Assembly (NCBI GenBank): GCA_964459445.1
Contig: CAYWMP010000018.1
Span: 1 to 47,901 of the forward strand
Reading direction: 5' to 3'
DNA from: CAYWMP01 sp964459445
GTDB taxonomy: Bacteria > Desulfobacterota > DSM-4660 > Desulfatiglandales > HGW-15
Length of the DNA: 47,901 nt
In this document: piece by piece, positions 25,547 through 34,232 of the stretch
Layout of the letters: the number at the start of each line of letters is the position of its first letter
Numbering within the stretch: the stretch's first letter is position 1
Position numbers and translations under genes: made by a program
Notes under the pieces: generated by a model
What the model was told of the DNA's origin: nothing
Seen by the model: only the letters and a program-made list of their open reading frames with translations
The model's database searches: none

Positions 25547-25867
25547 AGAGAACCTTGAATTATTTACCTGGATAGACCTCTTCGAAAATATTCGAATATA
25601 CTATAAACGCATTCTAGAAAAATATTCAATATTCATTCCAAATCATAACCTCTAAGCTTATCGTTCGGAATTATAGATCTTTAGGAATTTCCAAAAACTA
25701 GTGACTGGTGGATCGAAAGCCATTCCAATCCTTGACAATGGTCCCCGCATAAGAAAAGATATCCATCTGCTGTTTTATAGGTTGATTTGGCATCGATTTG
25801 CATTCTCAACTGATTGTTTCAGCTAAACCCTTTTACGCAAAAGCAAATATTCAAAGGAGACAGAGAA
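25547..25867. promoter_or_regulatory. Gene-free AT-rich region upstream of purC
   Basis: The 321 bases hold no gene I can support. TTGACA at 25732-25737 is a perfect -35, but the -10 at a 17-base spacing (AAAGAT, 25755-25760) is poor. No purine riboswitch core could be recognised. AAGGAGA at 25853-25859 is the purC ribosome binding site. Confidence 0.35.
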
Positions 25868-26764
25868 ATGGCCAAAAATGCTATGTTGCAAACAAATTTT
25901 GAGGGACTAAACCTCGTACAACGAGGAAAAGTGAGAGATATCTATGAGATTGAGGATATGTTGCTTATCGTGGCATCTGATAGGATGTCCGCCTTTGACG
26001 TTGTTATGGACGATCCGATCCCTGACAAAGGCAAAATCCTGACTCAGATCTCATTATTTTGGTTTGATCATTTCAAATCCATTGTAGAAAATCATATCGT
26101 CTCGGCCGATCCTAATGAGTATCCAAGCCAATGCCAAAGTTACATCAACGATCTCGAGGGTCGCAGCATGCTGGTGAAAAAGGCAAAGCCCTTGCCCGTT
26201 GAATGTATTGTCAGAGGTTACATATCCGGTTCGGGTTGGCTTGAATATCAATCAAAGAAAAGTATTTGCGATATTCCCCTTCCTGAAGGATTGGTTGAAT
26301 CCCAAAAACTGCCGGAATCCATTTTTACGCCATCAACCAAGGCTGAGGCGGGCACTCACGATGAAAACATATCCATTGACAAAGTGGTTGATCTGATCGG
26401 AAACGACAACGCTGAGAAGATACAAAGCCTTAGTCTAAGCATATACCAAACCGGCCAGGAACTTGCGGAAACGAAGGGTATCATCATTGCAGACACCAAG
26501 TTTGAGTTCGGTATCAAAGATGATCAGATCTTACTCATCGACGAGGTGCTGACGCCCGATTCATCGAGGTTCTGGCCCATGGATGAATATAAACCCGGAG
26601 GTTCCCAGAATAGCTTCGACAAACAATTCCTGAGAGACTATCTCAATGGACTGGATTGGCCAAAAACACCCCCGCCTCCAAAGCTCCCCCCGGAAATCAT
26701 TGAAAAGACAAGATCCAGGTATGTGGAGGCCCTTCAAAGACTGACCGGGAAAGGATTGGAATAG
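25868..26764 (+). CDS. purC: Phosphoribosylaminoimidazole-succinocarboxamide synthase (SAICAR synthetase)
   Basis: The 298-residue protein is PurC of the longer type. It joins aspartate to CAIR with ATP in de novo purine synthesis. Diagnostic segments are RGKVRDIYEIEDMLLIVASD, RMSAFDVVMDDPIPDKGKIL, PVECIVRGYISGSGW, STKAEAGTHDENI and IDEVLTPDSSRFWP. Start ATG 25868 was chosen for its AAGGAGA site and the typical N-terminus; an in-frame upstream start at 25814 lacks both. No other purine genes are nearby. Confidence 0.97.
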   Translation: MAKNAMLQTNFEGLNLVQRGKVRDIYEIEDMLLIVASDRMSAFDVVMDDPIPDKGKILTQISLFWFDHFKSIVENHIVSADPNEYPSQCQSYINDLEGRSMLVKKAKPLPVECIVRGYISGSGWLEYQSKKSICDIPLPEGLVESQKLPESIFTPSTKAEAGTHDENISIDKVVDLIGNDNAEKIQSLSLSIYQTGQELAETKGIIIADTKFEFGIKDDQILLIDEVLTPDSSRFWPMDEYKPGGSQNSFDKQFLRDYLNGLDWPKTPPPPKLPPEIIEKTRSRYVEALQRLTGKGLE

Positions 26765-26795
26765 GAATATTATCCAATCTTCTAGAGCCTATGTC

Positions 26796-27497
26796 ATGAA
26801 TGAGCCCATCATTTGTTTTATCGATGATTCGGATTTTGAACATGATCTTGTAAGGAATGAAATTGCCCCAAGCGCTCCGGGTTTCTCTTTTCTTCAGACA
26901 TATACCTTCGAGGAAGCCAAAAAGGACTTAGGCAATAGGATCCCGATCCTTTTTTTGCTCGATTTATGGGGACAAGACCCGGATGTGAATCAGCCCTATA
27001 TGACACCTAAGAAAGAACTTGAAATGAGGATAGCCGGATTTAAATCCCTTGAGGATGTTTATGATGGCTTGATTTCTTTTCAAAATGATAAAGAAAAAGA
27101 ATTCCTTATGAGATTATTTGCTGTGGTGGATGACTGGAGAAAACTTTTTGAGGATGTCTGCAACCGTATCGGTCAAAACAGAAAATACGGCATTGGGAAT
27201 ATTAACAAGGTGAGGGATCGTTATCCAGGGGTATCGGCGGTGTTTTACACCAGAAAGTCCCTTATCGGTGATGCCGTGGCCATGTTCCAGGCCGGCGCAG
27301 ATGGCCTATTTATAAAACCCACCGGTCAAGATGAAGAAGAAACCCGTATCCTTACCCGGCGCTTTGCCCGTGAACTCATAGAAAATTTGACCCAAATTAT
27401 CCGTCAGAATAGGGAACGGCTCATGAATTGCGAAGGCTTTTACTCATCCAAAAACGCCGATTGGAAAAACCTCACAAAGGGACTGGAGTCCCTATAA
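26796..27497 (+). CDS. Receiver-like protein with a large insertion
   Basis: The 233-residue protein has the landmark residues of a response-regulator receiver domain: Asp10-Asp11 (CFIDDSDFE), phospho-acceptor Asp56 (LFLLDLWGQD), Thr152 (VFYTRKS) and Lys174 (GLFIKPTG). Between Asp56 and Thr152 there are 96 residues, whereas a normal receiver has about 27-30. So a mainly helical segment of about 65-70 residues (QPYMTPKKELEMRIAGFKSL onward) is inserted. A helical tail follows (ELIENLTQIIRQNRERLMN). No output domain is present. It lies between purC (31 bases upstream) and grpE, with no kinase next to it. Full residue conservation suggests it is phosphorylated. Confidence 0.75.
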   Translation: MNEPIICFIDDSDFEHDLVRNEIAPSAPGFSFLQTYTFEEAKKDLGNRIPILFLLDLWGQDPDVNQPYMTPKKELEMRIAGFKSLEDVYDGLISFQNDKEKEFLMRLFAVVDDWRKLFEDVCNRIGQNRKYGIGNINKVRDRYPGVSAVFYTRKSLIGDAVAMFQAGADGLFIKPTGQDEEETRILTRRFARELIENLTQIIRQNRERLMNCEGFYSSKNADWKNLTKGLESL

Positions 27498-27527
27498 TTC
27501 TGCCCAAAAAACCCTGCCCAGTCTGCC

Positions 27528-27556
27528 TTGACAAAGGATTCCCTGATGCTTAACGT
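27528..27556 (+). promoter_or_regulatory. Candidate sigma-70-like promoter of grpE-dnaK
   Basis: TTGACA (27528-27533) is separated by 17 bases from TAACGT (27551-27556), a weak -10. It lies about 90 bases upstream of grpE. No CIRCE element (TTAGCACTC-N9-GAGTGCTAA) was found, so HrcA control is not supported here. Confidence 0.35.
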
Positions 27557-27642
27557 TACATGAGTTTTAATAGGCCGTATCCATTTGAAATTAATCGATT
27601 TCGGGCCTAGATTCAAACCGAAGGAGTATATGTGTTGCAGAT

Positions 27643-28263
27643 ATGAGTGGCAAACGGGAAAGGGAAAAATACAAAAAAGAAGAAAAGCATCTCAAGATTG
27701 AGGTCAAAGATGGGGGAAAAGACAAAGAAAAGCCTCTTGAAAAAATGACCAAATCCGAGCTGCTTGAGAAAATCGAGCAACTCCGGGAGGAATCTCAAAA
27801 AAACTACGATCTTTTCCTGCGCTCTCAGGCAGACATAGAAAACATTAAGAAAAGGAATGCCAAGGACAAAGAACAGTGGGTTAAATATGCCAACGAGACC
27901 CTCGTGAAAGAAATACTGCCTGTCATGGATAATCTTGAGAAGGCATTATCCCACGCTAATGACGAAAACTCACTTAACGCCCTGAAGGAAGGGGTTGAAT
28001 TGACCCTCAAGGGTTTGAAAGACACCCTTGTAAAAGCTGGACTCGAGGAAGTAAAAGCCCAGGGTGAATGCTTTGATCCGAACTATCATCATGCTGTTTC
28101 CGAACTTGAGCATGAGGATGTCGAATCCGGCACTATACTTGAGCAATTTCAGAAAGGCTACACCTTTAACCAGCGGTTGATTCGACCTGCCATGGTGGTT
28201 GTAAGCAAAGGAAAGCCAAATGAATCAACAAATCAAGGCGATAGTCCCGACGGCGAAAGCTAA
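27643..28263 (+). CDS. grpE: Nucleotide exchange factor GrpE
   Basis: The 206-residue protein is GrpE, the co-chaperone that releases ADP from DnaK. A charged, disordered N-terminus (1-45) precedes the long helix (YDLFLRSQADIENIKKRNAK). The C-terminal beta domain includes GLEEVKAQGECFDPNYHHAV and FNQRLIRPAMVVVSKG. It lies 32 bases before dnaK. The start is slightly odd: AAGGAG at 27621-27626 is 16 bases from the ATG at 27643, while an out-of-frame ATG at 27630 sits at close spacing. Confidence 0.96.
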   Translation: MSGKREREKYKKEEKHLKIEVKDGGKDKEKPLEKMTKSELLEKIEQLREESQKNYDLFLRSQADIENIKKRNAKDKEQWVKYANETLVKEILPVMDNLEKALSHANDENSLNALKEGVELTLKGLKDTLVKAGLEEVKAQGECFDPNYHHAVSELEHEDVESGTILEQFQKGYTFNQRLIRPAMVVVSKGKPNESTNQGDSPDGES

Positions 28264-28295
28264 GAATTAAGTACGCAGACGGCAAGGAGGAAGAG

Positions 28296-30206
28296 ATGGG
28301 CAAAATCATAGGCATTGATCTAGGTACGACAAACTCTTGCGTGGCGATAATGGAGGGAGGAGATCCGGTTGTTATCGCAAATGCAGAAGGCACCAGAACG
28401 ACTCCGTCAATGGTTGCCTTTAACGACAAGGGGGAAAGGCTGGTAGGACAGATCGCCAAACGTCAGGCCATTACAAACCCCGACAATACCATTTTCGCCG
28501 TAAAAAGGTTAATCGGTCGAAAATATGATTCTCAAGAAGTTCAAAAAGATATTGGCGTGCTCCCCTATAAGATCACAAAGGCGGACAACGGAGACGCCCA
28601 AGTGGAGGCCAGGGGCAAGGCCTATAGCTCTCCCGAAATATCTTCAATGATACTACAAAAGATGCGGCAGACGGCCGAAGACTATCTTGGAGAAAAGGTA
28701 ACGGATGCCGTAATCACTGTCCCGGCCTACTTCAATGACAGCCAGAGACAGGCTACAAAAGACGCAGGGAAAATTGCAGGGCTGAATGTGGAAAGGATTA
28801 TCAATGAGCCTACTGCAGCCTCTCTGGCCTATGGATTGGATAAAAAGGGCGACATGAAGATCGCCGTGTTTGATCTCGGCGGCGGGACCTTTGACATTTC
28901 AATCCTGGAGATCGGTGAGGGTGTTTTTGAAGTCAAAGCCACCCATGGGGATACACACCTCGGTGGAGAAGATTTTGATCTGCGCATTGTTGATTTCCTC
29001 GCGGACGAGTTCAAAAAGGATCAAGGCATCGATCTTCGCGGCGATAAGATGGCCCTTCAGAGGCTAAAGGAAGCCGCCGAAAAGGCAAAAATGGAATTGT
29101 CCAGTTCCCAGGAAACCGATGTCAATTTGCCCTTCGTAACGGCCGATGCGAGCGGCCCGAAACATCTTAATATTAAACTCACAAGAGCCAAATTGGAATC
29201 ATTGGTGGATGATCTGGTGGATAGGGTTGTGGGTCCCTGCCAGACCGCACTGAAAGATTCCGGATTGGCAGCCGGCGAAATTAATGATGTCATCCTGGTC
29301 GGCGGCATGACCAGGATGCCCATGGTGCAACAAAAAGTGAAGGAAGTCTTTGGCAAGGAACCCAGCAAGGGCGTCAACCCGGACGAGGTCGTGGCCATCG
29401 GTGCCGGGATCCAGGGCGGGGTATTGAAGGGGGAGGTCAAGGATGTTCTGCTGCTGGATGTGACCCCTCTTTCCCTCGGAATTGAAACGCTCGGAGGGAT
29501 ATTCACCAAGCTCATCGAGAAAAACACAACAATACCCACCAAAAAGAGTCAGATATTTTCCACGGCGGCCGACAATCAGCCGGCCGTTGAAATCCATGTG
29601 CTTCAGGGTGAAAGAGAGATGGCCGCCACTAATAAAACTTTGGGCCGTTTTCAGCTTGTTGGCATTCCTTCTGCGCCCCGTGGGATTCCACAAATCGAAG
29701 TGACCTTTGATATCGACGCAAACGGCATTGTGAATGTATCGGCTAAAGACATGGGAACCGGAAAAGAACAGTCCATCAAGATTACTGCTTCCAGCGGTCT
29801 CTCCGAAGAAGAGATTGATAAACTGGTAAAGGATGCTGAACTCCACGCGGAAGAAGACAAGAAAAAGAGAGAATTGGTCGATGCCCGCAACATGGCAGAT
29901 TCCCTTGTCTATTCCACCGAGAAGTCCCTCAGCGAGGCCGGCGATAAGCTGGATGAATCCACAAAATCCGATATCAACCAGGCCATCGAGAACCTGAAAA
30001 AGGCTATGGAGACAGACAATACAGATGAGATCAAACGACTCACCGAGGAATTGACCCAGAAATCACATAAAATTGCCGAAGCCGTCTATGCCCAGGCCAG
30101 TAGTCAGGCCCAGGAAGGCGCCGGTGGTGAACAACCCGCCGGTGAGGCTTCGAAGGATGAAGATGTGGTAGATGCGGATTTCGAGGAAGTGGATAAGGAT
30201 AAGTGA
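28296..30206 (+). CDS. dnaK: Chaperone protein DnaK (Hsp70)
   Basis: The 636-residue protein is a full-length Hsp70. The ATPase domain carries IIGIDLGTTNSCVAIMEGGD, VITVPAYFNDSQRQATKDAG, NEPTAASLAYGLDKK and IAVFDLGGGTFDISILEIG. The substrate-binding domain begins near VLLLDVTPLSLGIETLGG. The C-terminal lid ends in the acidic DADFEEVDKDK, close to the usual EEVD-like tail. An excellent ribosome binding site (AGGAGG) precedes ATG 28296. It is co-transcribed with grpE, and its stop codon overlaps the next gene's start by 4 bases. No dnaJ is in the window. Confidence 0.98.
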   Translation: MGKIIGIDLGTTNSCVAIMEGGDPVVIANAEGTRTTPSMVAFNDKGERLVGQIAKRQAITNPDNTIFAVKRLIGRKYDSQEVQKDIGVLPYKITKADNGDAQVEARGKAYSSPEISSMILQKMRQTAEDYLGEKVTDAVITVPAYFNDSQRQATKDAGKIAGLNVERIINEPTAASLAYGLDKKGDMKIAVFDLGGGTFDISILEIGEGVFEVKATHGDTHLGGEDFDLRIVDFLADEFKKDQGIDLRGDKMALQRLKEAAEKAKMELSSSQETDVNLPFVTADASGPKHLNIKLTRAKLESLVDDLVDRVVGPCQTALKDSGLAAGEINDVILVGGMTRMPMVQQKVKEVFGKEPSKGVNPDEVVAIGAGIQGGVLKGEVKDVLLLDVTPLSLGIETLGGIFTKLIEKNTTIPTKKSQIFSTAADNQPAVEIHVLQGEREMAATNKTLGRFQLVGIPSAPRGIPQIEVTFDIDANGIVNVSAKDMGTGKEQSIKITASSGLSEEEIDKLVKDAELHAEEDKKKRELVDARNMADSLVYSTEKSLSEAGDKLDESTKSDINQAIENLKKAMETDNTDEIKRLTEELTQKSHKIAEAVYAQASSQAQEGAGGEQPAGEASKDEDVVDADFEEVDKDK

Positions 30207-32200
30207 GATTGAATCTATTTTCCATTATCAAGGCCTTCTCCGCCATTGTGGTGGGGTTGGCCTTTTTTTCTTTTGGGTGCCAACCAAAGAGAATTGTTGA
30301 GAAACCGCCGGAGAAACCCCCTCTTCCTGACTTTTTTACTCTTGCAGAAAAGGACTTTGCCTCAGGGAATTTTGAAAAGGCCTTTAAGGAATATGGGCGA
30401 TACCTTCAAGAGAATCCGAGGGGTGAAAAACCCAGAATGGCTCTCTATAGGATGGCAAAGATCAGATTGAGGGGAGATCGCCTCGAAGAGGCCCTTGTAT
30501 TTCTAAAAAGGGTTTTCAGGGAATACCCTGAACACCCGGAAGCACCACAGGTCCGATTTGACATCCTAAAGACCTATCGCCTCTTGGGGAATTACAAGGC
30601 ATCTCAACTGGAGGGGACCCAATGGGTTGAAAGATATCCCGCTCACCCCCTAAGGGGCGAAGTGCTCTATTTATTAGGCTTGGATTCAAAAGCCCTGGGA
30701 GATCTGCCTAAAGCTTTCTATTGGTGGCTCAAGGCCTTGGGAGAATTCGAAGAATCATCTGTTAAAGGACGTGAGATATCTCAAAGGCTCAAAGGTCTGA
30801 TCAATGTAGGTACGCCTGACGAATTGGAATTAATGGCCGATTTTGCAGCCGGAACCCCGTTCGCCCCTCAGATATATCACCGGGTGGCATCTTCCTACCT
30901 AGAGGACCGAGACCTGGAAAAAGCCCGGACAGCCGTCATGGGGCTTATCCGCTCTGCTCCTGAACAGAATTGGGTTGACATGGGCCGCAAATTGATCGAA
31001 CGCATCGACGAAGAATTGTCGGTAAAGGAAGGGGTTATTGGATGTCTTCTCCCCCTCAGCGGTCCCTTTTCTATTTACGGTCAGGAAATGCTCAATGGCA
31101 TCCAACTAGGCATGGGTCTCTTCCAAAAAATCGGAACCGGCAAGGAACTGGAATTGATTATCAAAGATACAAAGGGGAATGAAGAGATTGCCGTATCTGA
31201 AGTTGAGGAACTCGTACGCAAAGAAAAGGTTATGGCCATCATTGGTCCACTTGCCAGCAAGCCCGCTTTAGCCGCCGCCAAGAAAGCCCAGGAGCTGGGC
31301 GTCCCCATCATCACTCTGACGCAAAAAGATAAAATCACAAATGAAGGAGAGATGGTTTTTAGGAATTTTTTGACGCCAACAAAGGAAATCAATGAGGTCC
31401 TGGATCGGGCTGTCTATGATAAAGGTTGGATCAAATATGGAATCCTTTACCCTGATAACTCCTATGGGCGCTTTTTCATGAACCTCTTCTGGGATAGATT
31501 GGAGGAGATGGGGGGTGCAATAACCGCCGTTGAATCTTACAATCCTGATGACACCGATTTCGCCGATCAAATCAAAAAAATGGTGGGTCTCTACTACCCC
31601 AGACCCGAGTCAGTCCTCCGGATGTTGGAGGAAATGAAGGACTTTGAATTGGACGATACGATTGAAGAAGAATCAGAAGATGCCGACGACGAGGTAGGGG
31701 TCGATTCAGAAGAAGAACCGGAACCTATCGTGGATTTTGACGCCGTTTTTATTCCGGACAACTATCAACAGGTTGCACTTATAGCTCCTCAGTTCCCCTT
31801 CCATGATGTTTTTGATATCCATTTCTTGGGCACCAGTCTCTGGCAATCCGATGAGCTCGTCCAATTGGGGGGAGAGTATATTCAAAACTCCATCTTTCCA
31901 TCTGGATTCTTTCTAGAAGATGATTTGGAAACCACACAGGATTTCAGCAGGCTTTATAAAGAGAATTTCGAATCAAATCCTGGAATACTCGCGGCCACCG
32001 GCTATGATACGATGCGGTTTGTCACAAGCCTTATCCGTAGCGTGGAATTAAGAACCAGGGGAGATTTCAAAGAAGGACTTCTATCCCATGATCATCCCAA
32101 TGGCGTCACTGGTCAAATATCTTTTGATTCTCAGGGCGAGGTGGAGAAGAAACCTTTATTGATGACCGTTTCAGGTAGGCGTCTCAAGGTGATTCAATAG
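30203..32200 (+). CDS. LpoA/LppC-like lipoprotein, TPR plus periplasmic-binding fold
   Basis: The 665-residue protein starts at GTG 30203, overlapping the dnaK stop by 4 bases. The N-terminus has a lipoprotein-like signal (FSIIKAFSAIVVGLAFF, then SFGC) with Cys at the expected place. Residues of about 40-260 read as TPR-like tandem helices (LAEKDFASGNFEKAFKEYGR, ALVFLKRVFREYPEHPEAP). From about 275 a type 1 periplasmic-binding fold starts with IGCLLPLSGPFSIYGQEMLN. The combination is that of penicillin-binding-protein activators (LpoA) or related branched-chain amino acid binding proteins. An acidic insertion (EEESEDADDEVGVDSEEEPE) lies near residues 480-510. Outer-membrane anchoring and activation of peptidoglycan synthesis are inferences from the family. 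Confidence 0.82.
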   Translation: MRLNLFSIIKAFSAIVVGLAFFSFGCQPKRIVEKPPEKPPLPDFFTLAEKDFASGNFEKAFKEYGRYLQENPRGEKPRMALYRMAKIRLRGDRLEEALVFLKRVFREYPEHPEAPQVRFDILKTYRLLGNYKASQLEGTQWVERYPAHPLRGEVLYLLGLDSKALGDLPKAFYWWLKALGEFEESSVKGREISQRLKGLINVGTPDELELMADFAAGTPFAPQIYHRVASSYLEDRDLEKARTAVMGLIRSAPEQNWVDMGRKLIERIDEELSVKEGVIGCLLPLSGPFSIYGQEMLNGIQLGMGLFQKIGTGKELELIIKDTKGNEEIAVSEVEELVRKEKVMAIIGPLASKPALAAAKKAQELGVPIITLTQKDKITNEGEMVFRNFLTPTKEINEVLDRAVYDKGWIKYGILYPDNSYGRFFMNLFWDRLEEMGGAITAVESYNPDDTDFADQIKKMVGLYYPRPESVLRMLEEMKDFELDDTIEEESEDADDEVGVDSEEEPEPIVDFDAVFIPDNYQQVALIAPQFPFHDVFDIHFLGTSLWQSDELVQLGGEYIQNSIFPSGFFLEDDLETTQDFSRLYKENFESNPGILAATGYDTMRFVTSLIRSVELRTRGDFKEGLLSHDHPNGVTGQISFDSQGEVEKKPLLMTVSGRRLKVIQ

Positions 32201-32221
32201 GGTAAAATCCGTAGCAATGAT

Positions 32222-32983
32222 CTAATCCTCTGCTCCTTCCTCAGCAGTTCCCGTATCTTCGGCTTTCTTTTTTATGGCTATCATCGCTATGAAGATTCCA
32301 ACCTCATATAGCACAATTAACGGTCCGGCCATCATGCATTGAGTAATCACGTCCGGTGGGGTGAGGATCGCAGCCATCACGAAAGTCATGAGAATTGCGT
32401 ATTTTCTCTTTGTTCTCAAGAGTTCCGGCGTGACCAGACCCATTTTTGCCAGGAAAAACACCACCACCGGAAGCTCGAAAACGATACCAAAGGCAAAGAG
32501 AAGCTTGATGGCAAAGGAAAAATACTGTTTTACAGAGGGCAATGCCTGTATGTAATCGTTGGCAAAACCCAAAAAAAACTTGAAACCGAAGGGAAACACG
32601 ACGAAGTAGCCGAACAGGGCGCCCCCGACAAAAAGGAGGGTTGAAAAAAAGACAAAAGGAAAAACGTACTTTTTTTCTTTTTGATAGAGGCCCGGCGCAA
32701 TAAACATCCACAATTGGTAAAAAACATAGGGCGCGACCAGCAGGATTCCCCCTATGAAACCCGTTTTCAGGTAGGTGAAGAACATCTCCGGAAGGTTTGT
32801 GAATATCAACCGGTCTCCTTCCGGCAAATTGGCCTTTAAGGGAATGACCAAAATTTCGAACAATCTTTCGGAAAAAATATAGCAGATAACAAATCCGACC
32901 CCTACAGCAATTGCAGTGGCGATCAGCCTTTGTCTCAGTTCCTCCAGGTGGCTCAAGAAAGGCTGTTTCTCCTTATTCACCAT
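32222..32983 (-). CDS. tatC: Sec-independent protein translocase TatC
   Basis: The 253-residue protein is TatC, the receptor for twin-arginine signal peptides. HLEELRQRLI at the N-terminus, six hydrophobic spans, FTNLPEMFFTYLKTGFIGGI, FPFGFKFFLGFA, and the conserved ELPVVVFFLAKMG and VMAAILTPPDVITQ segments are all present. Its start overlaps the end of the upstream tatB-like gene by 11 bases, so they are translationally coupled. It is convergent with the LpoA-like gene, with only 21 bases between them and no obvious terminator. Confidence 0.97.
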   Translation of the reverse strand: MVNKEKQPFLSHLEELRQRLIATAIAVGVGFVICYIFSERLFEILVIPLKANLPEGDRLIFTNLPEMFFTYLKTGFIGGILLVAPYVFYQLWMFIAPGLYQKEKKYVFPFVFFSTLLFVGGALFGYFVVFPFGFKFFLGFANDYIQALPSVKQYFSFAIKLLFAFGIVFELPVVVFFLAKMGLVTPELLRTKRKYAILMTFVMAAILTPPDVITQCMMAGPLIVLYEVGIFIAMIAIKKKAEDTGTAEEGAED

Positions 32984-33350
32984 CCTTCTCTTTCTCCTCT
33001 GAGTCGCTCGTTTCCTCCCGCTTCGGGTCTGATGAGTCCACCAGTTTGCTTTCTTCGTAGGCGTCTACAACCTCATCGAAATCCCTATATTTTGGCTCGG
33101 TTTCCTTCGATTCTGAATCCTCCAAATCAAGGGGTTGATCAATACCGCTGATGGAATCAGCCAGATCCTGTTTTACATCCTGGAGGTCCTCATCCAGATC
33201 GAAACTGTCCTTTATTTCCTGTGTGGCTTTCCGAAACTCGGACATGCCCCGGCCTAACGCCCTCGCCAGATCGGGCAATTTGCTGGGACCGATGACAATT
33301 AGCGCTATGGCTAAGATGATGATGAGTTCCGGCATTCCTATGCCAAACAT
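32973..33350 (-). CDS. tatB: Sec-independent translocase subunit TatB/TatA
   Basis: The 125-residue protein has a single N-terminal membrane helix (FGIGMPELIIILAIALIVI), the hinge GPSKLPDLARALGRGM and an amphipathic helix, followed by a long acidic tail. MFGIGMPEL with Glu8 fits TatB, as does the length above 100 residues and its place directly before tatC; TatA proteins are usually shorter. No separate tatA lies next to it. The ATG at 33350 begins the operon. Confidence 0.9.
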   Translation of the reverse strand: MFGIGMPELIIILAIALIVIGPSKLPDLARALGRGMSEFRKATQEIKDSFDLDEDLQDVKQDLADSISGIDQPLDLEDSESKETEPKYRDFDEVVDAYEESKLVDSSDPKREETSDSEEKEKDGE

Positions 33351-33388
33351 GGTTCACTCCTTATTTGTTTTTTCCTTCCGACCTTTGA

Positions 33389-33856
33389 TCAAAGATCTTT
33401 CACCATTGCGACCTCATCGCAATCGGGAAACTTCGCGCACTTGAGGCAGTCACCCCAAACTTTTTGGGGCAGTACTGATTTTTCGACTTCCCTAAAACCG
33501 AATCGAGAAAAAAATCCCGGGATATAGGTGAGCGCGAAAATCCTTTTGAGACCGATTTCGTTGGCCTCCTTAAGACAGACTTCCACAAGCTTTGCGCCTA
33601 TCCCTTGCCCCTGCTGATGGTTGAGTACGGCTAGTGATTTTACCTCAGCAATGTCCTCCCAGCATATTCCTAATGCGCATACCCCAAGGATGTCTCCCGT
33701 TTTGCTGTCATCTACTGCTACATAGATATCCCTTAAATGTTCATAAAGTTCACTCAGTGCCCGCGGCAAGAGGGCCCCCTGTGCCGCGTAATCAGCCAGG
33801 AGTTTATGGATAACCCTGATATCTGTAATGACTGCTTTTCTTATCTCTGTCTTCAT
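33389..33856 (-). CDS. GNAT N-acetyltransferase, N-acetylglutamate synthase type
   Basis: From ATG 33856 the product has 155 residues; an in-frame GTG at 33895 would add 13. It matches the short stand-alone N-acetylglutamate synthases. IRKAVITDIRVIHKLLADYA and LLPRALSELYEHLRDIYVAV form the N-terminal part. The acetyl-CoA site is KSLAVLNHQQGQGIGAKLVE, and FFSRFGF plus the C-terminal CLKCAKFPDCDEVAMVKDL are typical. Such enzymes make N-acetylglutamate, the first step of arginine synthesis, in bacteria without classical ArgA. No arginine biosynthetic gene is adjacent except argS further upstream on the same strand. Confidence 0.85.
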   Translation of the reverse strand: MKTEIRKAVITDIRVIHKLLADYAAQGALLPRALSELYEHLRDIYVAVDDSKTGDILGVCALGICWEDIAEVKSLAVLNHQQGQGIGAKLVEVCLKEANEIGLKRIFALTYIPGFFSRFGFREVEKSVLPQKVWGDCLKCAKFPDCDEVAMVKDL

Positions 33857-34232
33857 TTGGCGCTTGGTATGAAAATAAAGGTTTTTATGCCTCACGGGTT
33901 ATTAGTGTCTCATGAGTAGATTTATCTTCAAAACGTGCAAGTACATTAATTACGAAAACAATTTACTATTCAGGTTCCCAGTTCAGGGTTGATTAGCCAG
34001 CGTGGTTACATTTTTCATATTCCTTAAAATAGTTGACAGCCCCATGAACGGCAGAGGTTACACTCAAGAGGCAGCATTTCAATATTTTAGAGCCGTCTGG
34101 TTTTCATCAGTTAACCTTGAACCGTGAACCCAGAACCTTGAACCTGCTAAAGGGATTAAGTCAAGCAAATCATTAACTTTAGCTCACTTTTGGCAATTTC
34201 GGTTTACCCAGGTCAAATTCTTCTTCAAAGCC
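33857..34232. other. Intergenic stretch carrying GTTCA-type repeat, copy 2
   Basis: About 340-375 bases without a supported gene separate the acetyltransferase and the SPOR-domain gene. The left arm CAGGTTCCCAGTTCAGGGTT (33971-33990) pairs imperfectly (16 of 20) with the inner part of the right arm 34113-34146, which is built from AACC-TTGAACC-type units. The looped segment between them has no recognised content. Confidence 0.5.

Noticed and set aside
27498..27642. CIRCE element for HrcA control of grpE-dnaK
   Set aside because: No TTAGCACTC-N9-GAGTGCTAA-like repeat is present.
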